DNA of 64,000 bases, taken from contig OZ253956.1 of NCBI GenBank assembly GCA_965267355.1, forward strand, positions 124,001 through 188,000, in the 5' to 3' direction. Under the pieces are notes generated by a model. That model worked only from the letters and a program-made list of their open reading frames with translations, did no database searches and was not told the DNA's origin. Each line of letters begins with the position of its first letter. The stretch's first letter is position 1. The position numbers and the translations under genes were made by a program. Shown piece by piece: positions 15,657 to 23,700 of the stretch. This DNA is from GCA-002793235 sp965267355 (lineage in GTDB: Bacteria > Bacteroidota > Bacteroidia > Flavobacteriales_E > Vicingaceae).

Positions 15657-16619
15657 TTATTTAATGTTAACCTCTTCTATTGTTTTTGTAATCTCCGAAA
15701 GCACTTCAAATGCAGTCTCTGCCATTACATTTCCTTTATTATCCAAACATGGGTTTACTTCTACAAACTCTACACAACAAACCTTTCCTGTTTTTAAAAC
15801 CACATTAATTATTTCAATAATTTCATACTGGTCAAATCCTTTAGAAACCGGTGTTCCAGTACCTTTAGAAATCAAATCGCAATCCATACTATCCACATCA
15901 AAAGATATGTAAATAACATCACAATTTTTCAACCTATCTAAAGCTTCTGCCAAACAAACCTCCATACCTCTATGTCGAACCTCTGCAACTTTGTAATTTT
16001 TAATGCCATTTTTTTCAATGGTATAATCTTCCGGTTCTTCCGTATCTCTAACACCAAAATATACAATATCATCATGCAAAACCTTTGGAGAAATTCCTCC
16101 AATATTCTTCATGGCTTCCCAGTTTTCATGAGTAATATCCTTTACCTCATTTACTTTTCTGTCTAAATTATCGTCAGCCAAAGCTGCTGCCAATGGCATT
16201 CCATGTATGTTACCAGAAGGTGTAGTATAAGGCGAGTGAATATCAGCATGAGCATCAATCCAAACTACCCCAACTCGTTTATCAGGAAAAGCACACTTTA
16301 CACCACTTATAGTACCAAGTGCTGAAGAGTGATCACCGCTTAAAACCAAAGGAAACTCATCGCTATTTAAGGTAGCTTTTACTTTATCACTCAACCCTTC
16401 ACATACCTTTAAAACTTTACCTATTCTCAACGCATAAGTTGTATTTTGTTTTTGATAAACAGCATCATTAAAGGTCTTAACTTCAGCATATTCATAGCAA
16501 TTAAAAAAGTCGCTTTTTGCATTTATCGCTGCTATTTCAATTGCATCAATTCCTAAATCAGCACCACGTGTCCCAGCACCTATATCCGATCTATTTTTTA
16601 TAATTTTAATTTTATCCAT
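15657..16619 (-). CDS. rocF: Arginase
   Basis: This 320-residue ureohydrolase probably converts arginine to ornithine and urea. The binuclear manganese ligands are visible: GDHSS at 95-99, DAHADIH at 122-128, and DVDSMDCD near 241-248. EFVEVNP near 281 supplies the conserved C-terminal glutamate motif. The family also contains agmatinase and formimidoylglutamase; the HGMPLA motif after SGNI supports arginase, but without assay this is a best guess. It is upstream of, and abuts, argS, so arginine catabolism and tRNA charging are coupled transcriptionally. Confidence 0.85.
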   Translation of the reverse strand: MDKIKIIKNRSDIGAGTRGADLGIDAIEIAAINAKSDFFNCYEYAEVKTFNDAVYQKQNTTYALRIGKVLKVCEGLSDKVKATLNSDEFPLVLSGDHSSALGTISGVKCAFPDKRVGVVWIDAHADIHSPYTTPSGNIHGMPLAAALADDNLDRKVNEVKDITHENWEAMKNIGGISPKVLHDDIVYFGVRDTEEPEDYTIEKNGIKNYKVAEVRHRGMEVCLAEALDRLKNCDVIYISFDVDSMDCDLISKGTGTPVSKGFDQYEIIEIINVVLKTGKVCCVEFVEVNPCLDNKGNVMAETAFEVLSEITKTIEEVNIK

Positions 16620-16746
16620 TTCTATTTTCTTCTTGCCAGCAAATTTACATTATATGAGTTTAGCCACAAATAATAATTTATCTAACAATTAATAGGTTTA
16701 ATAAGGTAAAAGTACATACTTATCCTCTTTAGAATAAAAATAATGA

Positions 16747-16754
16747 TATATTTG
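16747..16754 (+). promoter_or_regulatory. Candidate -7 promoter element TATATTTG
   Basis: TATATTTG fits the bacteroidete TAnnTTTG -7 box, 25 nt upstream of the lipoprotein start at 16780. The -33 partner (CTTTAG region near 16727) is weak. Confidence 0.35.
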
Positions 16755-16779
16755 TAAGGCTTGGACTATAATAATAGCG

Positions 16780-17469
16780 TTGAATAAACTACTGAATATT
16801 GTTGCATTAATTGCTCTACTTATTTCGTTTGGATGTGGAAACGAAATTTCTGAAAAAAATCAGGGAATAATTATTTATAAAGTTACTTACCCTAAAATGG
16901 ATAAAAACAACTTTATGATGGATTTCATGCCCGACAAAATGGTAATGAAATTTAAGGGTGGTAAATATGTAACCATGCTTACAGCTGGTATGGGAATGTT
17001 CAAAAGTAGTTTTATTGTAAATCAGGATAATGATCAGTTTTCTCAAGCAGTTAAACTAATCAACAAAAAATATGCATTAACTCTTGAGGGGGAACAGATT
17101 TCTAAATCAATAGAAAATTTACCTGGATACAATATCGAATTTACTGATGACTATAAAAAGATTTTAAATTACAACTGTAAAAAAGCCATTGTTACTGTTG
17201 ACAACGAAAGTCATGATGCTTTTGAAGTTTATTATACTGATAGAATAAACATTGAGAACCCAAACTGGGGCACCCAGTTTAACAGTATCGATGGAGTATT
17301 GCTAGAGTACCAGTACGAAAAATATGATGTCTGCATGCGATTTGAAGCTAAAAGCATTAAGTTTATTGAAATAAGTGATAGTGAGTTTGATATTGACAAA
17401 GGATATGAATTCATTTCCGAAAAAGAAATGGACAAAGAAATGCAAGAAATTTTTGATAGTTTCAATTGA
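16780..17469 (+). CDS. Lipoprotein of unknown function, DUF4412/GLPGLI-like
   Basis: This 229-residue protein starts at TTG. The signal peptide LLNIVALIALLISFGC ends in a lipobox (SFGC, Cys at about 19), predicting lipidation. The body repeats the plan of DUF4412/GLPGLI proteins: early GIIIYKVTYP, a central LPGYNIEFTDDYKKILNYNCKKAIV where a cysteine follows a 'K-I-L-N-Y' strand, then YYTDRI and NWGTQFNSIDGVLLEY. These proteins are widespread in Bacteroidota and uncharacterised. It is monocistronic between arginase (divergent) and ftsK. Confidence 0.7.
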   Translation: MNKLLNIVALIALLISFGCGNEISEKNQGIIIYKVTYPKMDKNNFMMDFMPDKMVMKFKGGKYVTMLTAGMGMFKSSFIVNQDNDQFSQAVKLINKKYALTLEGEQISKSIENLPGYNIEFTDDYKKILNYNCKKAIVTVDNESHDAFEVYYTDRINIENPNWGTQFNSIDGVLLEYQYEKYDVCMRFEAKSIKFIEISDSEFDIDKGYEFISEKEMDKEMQEIFDSFN

Positions 17470-17584
17470 TTTTCTTCTTTTAATCTACTCGTTTTTATTC
17501 ACAATTAGTTGTTATTTAGTAGCAATTTAAAGCCTTTAAGCAGCGTTAGTTATTAATATATTTGATAGCTAGTAAAAATGTGCA

Positions 17585-20011
17585 ATGGCAACAAATCAAT
17601 TTAAAGATAAATCAAAAAAAAAGAAGCCCACCAAAAAAAAACTAAAGGGTAAAGGAACTAACCCTTTAAAAAAAGTTAGTTCTTTTTTTACCAATTTGAG
17701 TAAAAATGATAAACTCATTAAAACTATTGGATTGGTTTTATTAGTTTCGGCTGCCTTTTTACTATTTGCATTTTCTTCCTTTTTATTTACCTGGAAAGTA
17801 GATCAAAATTTAATTAATCACCATTGGAATAATCCTGAAGTTCAAGTAGAAAATTGGCTTGGAAAACTTGGAGCATACTTCTCTCACTTGTTCATTTACG
17901 ATGGTTTTGGAATTTCATCTTTCTTGTTTGTTTTCTTGTTTTTCATTCTAGGGTTCAGAATTCTTTTTAAAGTAACCCTGCTTCCTCTTGGAAAATCATT
18001 CAAATATTCCATTTTTGCCATTGTATGGATTTCTGTGTTAATGAGTTACATCTTGCCCTCTAGCCCTATTTTGGGTGGTACCTTTGGTTATGAAACCAAT
18101 CTGTGGTTAAACAGTATTTTAGGAAGTATTGGTATATTTCTAGTTTTAGCATTAAGTCTTTTACTTTTCTTAGTATTCAATTTCAATATTTCATTTGCAT
18201 TACCGAAAAAAGAAAAGCCTGAGGAGGAAATAGTTGAAGAAACAAAAACACAAGAAACAAGTACCCTAACTAACGTACTAACTGAAGCTGAGGAAGAAAA
18301 AACACCTGAACCAGAAGAATCAATTTTAGAAGATACTCAAAAGGATTTTAATGAGAGTATTGATTTATCAACTGAACAACCAGAAAAGGAAATAAAACCA
18401 ATTAGCGATGAAAATGTTTCTTTTGAAATAGAAGAAGCTAAGCCTGAAGATGAAATGTTATCAGAAACCGAACTCAACAAAAAAGTGGCTGAGTTTGGGG
18501 AGTACGACCCTACTTTAGATTTATCTTCATACGAACTTCCATCAGTAGACTTGTTAAAAGATTTTGGAGATACCCAAAAGAAAGTATCCCCAGAAGAATT
18601 AGAAGCAAACAAAAACCGAATACTTGAAACACTAGAAAACTACAACATTAAGATTGCCAGTATTAAAGCAACTATTGGTCCTACAGTTACACTTTATGAA
18701 ATTGTACCAGAAGCAGGAGTAAGAATCTCAAAAATTAAAAACTTAGAAGATGATATTGCTTTAAGTTTGGCTGCTCTTGGAATTAGAATTATTGCGCCAA
18801 TACCTGGCAAGGGTACTGTTGGTATTGAAGTCCCTAATCAAAATCCTGAAATTGTACCTATGCGTAATGTTATTGCATCTGACAAATTTCAGAACTCAAA
18901 AATGGAACTACCTGTTGTTATGGGTAAAACCATTACCAATGAAACTTTTACCTTCGACTTAACCAAAATGCCTCACCTTTTAATGGCAGGTGCCACAGGG
19001 CAAGGTAAATCTGTTGGACTTAATGCAGTACTTACATCCTTACTTTATAAAAAACATCCTTCCCAATTAAAATTTGTTTTGGTCGATCCAAAGAAAGTTG
19101 AATTAACACTTTACAACAAAATAGAACGCCATTTCCTTGCCAAATTACCAGATAGTGAAGAAGCAATTATTACCGACAATCAGAAGGTAATTAATACACT
19201 TAATTCTTTGTGTATAGAAATGGATCAACGTTATGAATTACTGAAAACAGCAATGGTTCGTAACATTGTAGAATACAACACAAAATTCGTTGCTCGTAAA
19301 TTAAATCCAGAAGATGGTCATAAGTTTTTACCATACATCGTTCTAGTTATTGATGAGTTTGCTGATTTAATTATGACGGCTGGTAAAGAAGTTGAAACTC
19401 CAATAGCTAGACTAGCACAGCTTGCAAGAGCAATTGGAATTCACTTAATAATTGCTACACAAAGGCCCTCAGCAAATATTATTACTGGTATTATAAAAGC
19501 AAATTTCCCTGGTCGAATTGCTTTCAGAGTTACTTCAGGAATTGATTCTAGAACCATCTTAGATGCTGGTGGAGCCGATCAGTTAATTGGTAAAGGAGAT
19601 ATGTTATTTTCTCAAGGTAATGATTTAGTGCGTATCCAATGTGCCTTTGTAGATACGCCTGAAGTAGAAAATATTTGTGACTTTATTGGAGGGCAAAGAG
19701 GTTACCCTGAAGTATTTACATTGCCAGAATATGTTGGCGAATCAGCGACTGGAGGTAGCGGAACTTTTGATGGTGAAGATCGAGATGCTCTATTTGATGA
19801 TGCAGCAAGAGTTTTAGTTCAACATCAACAGGGATCTGCTTCGTTATTACAACGTAAAATGAAAATAGGTTACAACCGAGCAGGAAGGTTAATAGACCAA
19901 ATGGAAGAAGCAGGTATTATTGGCCCGTTCGAAGGTAGTAAAGCACGTCAAGTACTTATTTCTGACCTTGAAACTTTGGAACAGTTTTTGAAAGACCTTG
20001 GAAACAACTAA
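17585..20011 (+). CDS. ftsK: DNA translocase FtsK/SpoIIIE
   Basis: This 808-residue septal DNA pump segregates the chromosome terminus. A lysine-rich N-terminus precedes four membrane helices between about residues 45 and 205, then an acidic linker (about 210-330). The motor follows with Walker A GATGQGKS near 468-475 and Walker B VLVIDEFADL near 584-593. The C-terminal gamma winged helix (ALFDDAARVLV to the end) recognises KOPS-type sites. A TATATTTG -7 element lies at 17557-17564. The ATG at 17585 is preferred. The downstream LolA-like gene is typical of bacteroidetes. Confidence 0.97.
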   Translation: MATNQFKDKSKKKKPTKKKLKGKGTNPLKKVSSFFTNLSKNDKLIKTIGLVLLVSAAFLLFAFSSFLFTWKVDQNLINHHWNNPEVQVENWLGKLGAYFSHLFIYDGFGISSFLFVFLFFILGFRILFKVTLLPLGKSFKYSIFAIVWISVLMSYILPSSPILGGTFGYETNLWLNSILGSIGIFLVLALSLLLFLVFNFNISFALPKKEKPEEEIVEETKTQETSTLTNVLTEAEEEKTPEPEESILEDTQKDFNESIDLSTEQPEKEIKPISDENVSFEIEEAKPEDEMLSETELNKKVAEFGEYDPTLDLSSYELPSVDLLKDFGDTQKKVSPEELEANKNRILETLENYNIKIASIKATIGPTVTLYEIVPEAGVRISKIKNLEDDIALSLAALGIRIIAPIPGKGTVGIEVPNQNPEIVPMRNVIASDKFQNSKMELPVVMGKTITNETFTFDLTKMPHLLMAGATGQGKSVGLNAVLTSLLYKKHPSQLKFVLVDPKKVELTLYNKIERHFLAKLPDSEEAIITDNQKVINTLNSLCIEMDQRYELLKTAMVRNIVEYNTKFVARKLNPEDGHKFLPYIVLVIDEFADLIMTAGKEVETPIARLAQLARAIGIHLIIATQRPSANIITGIIKANFPGRIAFRVTSGIDSRTILDAGGADQLIGKGDMLFSQGNDLVRIQCAFVDTPEVENICDFIGGQRGYPEVFTLPEYVGESATGGSGTFDGEDRDALFDDAARVLVQHQQGSASLLQRKMKIGYNRAGRLIDQMEEAGIIGPFEGSKARQVLISDLETLEQFLKDLGNN

Positions 20012-20038
20012 ATTTGAGGTTTAATTAAAAAAATCAAC

Positions 20039-20671
20039 ATGAAATATATTTTTATTCTATTAACTGTATTCACAAACATTACAGTTAATGCACAAGAAGA
20101 CACTAAAGCAAAAGAAGTATTAGACAAACTAAGTGCTAAAACAAAGTCTTATAAAACAATTAGTGCTTCTTTTGATTTTACTATGACCAATAAAACAGAA
20201 GGTGTTAACGAAACACAATCAGGTAGCATTTTAATTAAAGGAGATAGCTATAATTTATCTATCAGTGGTCAAAATGTAATTTCTGATAGTAAAAATGTAT
20301 GGACTATTTTAAAAGATGCCGAAGAAGTTCAGATTAATGAAATTGATGAAGAAGATGAAGATGCTATTAGTCCAAATAAAATTTTCACGCTTTATGAAGA
20401 AGGTTTTAAATATAAGTATGTGAAAGAAGATAAAGGCTTTCACATTATAAACCTATATCCTAAAGAAGCAGCTGACAAAAGTTACCACAGAATTGCTTTA
20501 TATATTAACAAAGCTAAAAATGAAATTAGTAAAGTAAAAGTTTATGGGAAAGATGGCACTAACACTACTTATAAGATTAAATCTTTTACTACAAATACAA
20601 GCATCCCTGATTCAAAATTTAGTTTTGACAAAACTAAATACGCCAAATACGAAATAATAGATTTAAGATAA
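20039..20671 (+). CDS. LolA-like outer membrane lipoprotein carrier protein
   Basis: This 210-residue exported protein has a signal peptide (KYIFILLTVFTNITVNAQ, cut near residue 19). A LolA-type beta half-barrel follows, with KEVLDKLSAKTKSYKTISASFDFTM near 23-47 and the paired strands SGSILIKGDSYNLSI and SDSKNVWTI. LolA ferries lipoproteins through the periplasm to the outer membrane. It starts 27 bp after ftsK and is probably cotranscribed, ending at the strong terminator at 20673. Confidence 0.85.
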   Translation: MKYIFILLTVFTNITVNAQEDTKAKEVLDKLSAKTKSYKTISASFDFTMTNKTEGVNETQSGSILIKGDSYNLSISGQNVISDSKNVWTILKDAEEVQINEIDEEDEDAISPNKIFTLYEEGFKYKYVKEDKGFHIINLYPKEAADKSYHRIALYINKAKNEISKVKVYGKDGTNTTYKIKSFTTNTSIPDSKFSFDKTKYAKYEIIDLR

Positions 20672-20672
20672 T

Positions 20673-20701
20673 AAAAAAGCCTCGCGATGCGAGGCTTTTT
20701 T
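20673..20701. terminator. Bidirectional rho-independent terminator
   Basis: A 7-bp GC stem (GCCTCGC/GCGAGGC) with a 3-nt loop is flanked by A6 and T6-7. It sits between the convergent lolA-like gene and the giant PKD protein gene and fits both. Confidence 0.93.
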
Positions 20702-20742
20702 AGTTTTAAGGTTATTTATTGTAATTGTAGTTTCTTATTAGC

Positions 20743-23700
20743 TTACTTCAGTAATGTAACTTTACCTATGTATTCATGCCACTCACCAAATACATCTCTG
20801 GCTTTTATCTTATATACATAAGTGTCTTGTATGCTCATCTTACCTTTGTAAGTCCCATCCCATTTCGAATCTAATTGATATCCTTCATACACTACTAAGC
20901 CCCATCTATCAAACACCAAGGTTTGTAATTCGGTTATTCCATAGCCATCTGAGAACCAATAGTCATTCACTCCGTCTCCGTCTGGGGTAAATACGTTTGG
21001 TATCCATATGGCAAAGGTTGGTTTTATCACTACATTCTTTGTTGCCGTATCTCTACATCCATATGTGTTCTCCATGTATAAGGTTACTACGTAGGTGCCT
21101 GAGTCTGCATAGGTATGTACTGGGTTCTGAATAGTTGATGTTGTACCATCTCCTAAATCCCACTGCCATTGTGATGCTATAATGGATTGATCTATAAAGT
21201 TAATCTCCGGATCGTAAATATCTGTTTCTAATGGGTTATAGGTAAAAATCGCTTGTGGTATTGGGTAAGAGGTTACCATAGCTGGTATGGTCATACTATC
21301 TACACATCCAAAGTTTGATATGGCTGTTAGGGTTACATCGTAATTTTCTGCTGATGTTTGTGAATCATTATACCAACAGTGGTTTGGTGCTTGTGAGCCT
21401 GATGTGTTACCGTCTCCAAAATTCCATACCCATGTGTCTATAGTGCCTGAGGTAATGGCTGAGTTGTTTATGAGTTGTACGCATACTGGTGAACATCCTT
21501 GTGCTGGTCCTTCAAAGTCTACTGTTGGTAATGGGTGTACGGTTACGTTTTTGGTTAAACTGTCTGTACAACCGTGGTTAGATACTACTATCAGCTCTGC
21601 TGCATAGGTTCCTTCTTGGGTATAGGTATAAGTCGGATTTTGTAAGTTGCTTGTTCCTACTCCATCTCCAAAGTCCCAATCCCAGTTAGTTATATTATTA
21701 GTAGTGTACATGTTAGATACGTTTGATAAATCTTGAAATACTGTTGGGGCATTCAAACAAACGTCTGTTGGGGTAAAGTCAACTACTGGTGTTGGGTATA
21801 CTTCTATATTGTTATGGGTTACTGTATCTCTACAACCATTGTCTGTGGTTACTACTAGTTGTACTTCGTAAACGCCTTCTGACCCATAGTTTTCTGATGG
21901 GTTTTGGGCTATGGAGGTGTTGGTGTTACCAAAGTACCATTGCCATCCTGTTATTGCTCCTGTGGCTACCATCGAGTTATCGGTAAATGGTACTGGGGTA
22001 GCGTAACATTGATTCTGGAAGGTAAAGTCGGCTACTGGCATTGGGTATATGTCTATTGGCTGGGTTATGGTATCTGCGCAACCTGCTGCTGTTGATACGA
22101 TTAGTTGCACATTGTATTGTCCATGGCTTGCATAGGTATTGGTTGGGTTTTGGTTGGTATTGTCTGTTGTTCCGTCTCCGTCAAAGTCCCAGTCCCAGTT
22201 GGCTATTGTTCCTCCGTTTCCGTTGGAGTTGTCTGTATATATGGCTGCTGTATCTATACAGATATTGTTTACTGTAAATGCTGCTGTTGGTAATGGGTCT
22301 ACTGTTGCACTGTCTGTATAGATATTAATGCATCCGCTGTCTGTTGTAACGGTTAGGGTTACTGCAAAGGTTCCGTCTGTTGCATAGGTGTTGGTTGGGT
22401 TTTGATTGGTGTCATCTATGTTTCCGTCATTGTCAAAATCCCAAGCCCAACTGATTATGTTGCCTGTGGCTACTGTTGAGGAATCGTAAAGGTTAGATAC
22501 GTCATTTAAGCATACATCGGCTACTGAAAAGTTGGCTACTGGCATTGGGTGTACGGATACTGGCTTGGTAATAGAATCTACGCAGCCTAATTGCGTGGTT
22601 ACTAATAGCTCTACGGTATAGTTCCCTGATGATGGGTATCCATTGCTCGGGTTTTGATTGGTATCGTCTACTGTGCCATCATTGGTAAAGTCCCAGTCCC
22701 AACTTGCTATTACGCCTCCGTTTGGATTGGATAGGTCTGTAAAGTTATTGGCTGAGCCAAAGCATTCGTTGGTTACTGTAAAATCGGCTGTGGGTTGGGC
22801 GCTCACGTATACATTCTTGATCGTATCGTGCGTACAACCATTGTTGTCTATCACGGATAGGCTTACTGGATAGGTACCAAAGCCTGGAAATGTGTAGGTC
22901 GGGTTTTGGGTATTGGCATCTTCGTTCCCGTCATTGTCAAAATCCCATGACCAATTCTGAATGCCTGAGGCTGTTGCTGTTACATCCATGAATTGTGAAA
23001 CGTTTCCTGCACAGGCGGTATCTGGGGTAAAGTCGGCTACTGGTAAGTCATGGATATACACGTCTATTTCTGTGGTATCTACACACCCACTGTCTGTGGT
23101 TACTATTAATGTAGTGGTAAAGGTGTTATTGGTCCCGTAGGTATAGGTCGGATTCTGGGCTACACTCGTCCCGACTGCGTCTCCAAAGTCCCAATCCCAA
23201 TTGGTTATCGCTCCTGTGCCTACATTAGAGTTATCTGTAAAGGTCGTTAATGTCCCGTAACAGGCTGTGTCAACTGTGAAATCTGCTACTGGTATTGGGT
23301 GTACGGATACTGGCTTGGTAATAGAATCTACGCAGCCTAATTGCGTGGTTACTAATAGCTCTACGGTATAGTTCCCTGATGATGGGTATCCATTGCTCGG
23401 GTTTTGATTGGTATCGTCTACTGTGCCATCATTGGTAAAGTCCCAGTCCCAACTTGCTATTACGCCTCCGTTTGGATTGGATAGGTCTGTAAAGTTATTG
23501 GCTGAGCCAAAGCATTCGTTGGTTACTGTAAAATCGGCTGTGGGTTGGGCGCTCACATATACATTCTTGATCGTATCGTGCGTACAACCATTGTTGTCTA
23601 TTACGGATAGACTTACTGGATAGGTACCAAAGCCTGGAAATGTGTAGGTCGGGTTTTGGGTATTGGCATCTTCGTTCCCGTCATTGTCAAAATCCCATGA

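Noticed and set aside
21404..22321. Several plus-strand open frames opposite the PKD gene
   Set aside because: They are antisense shadows of a strongly biased repeat gene and repeat with the same 750-bp period.
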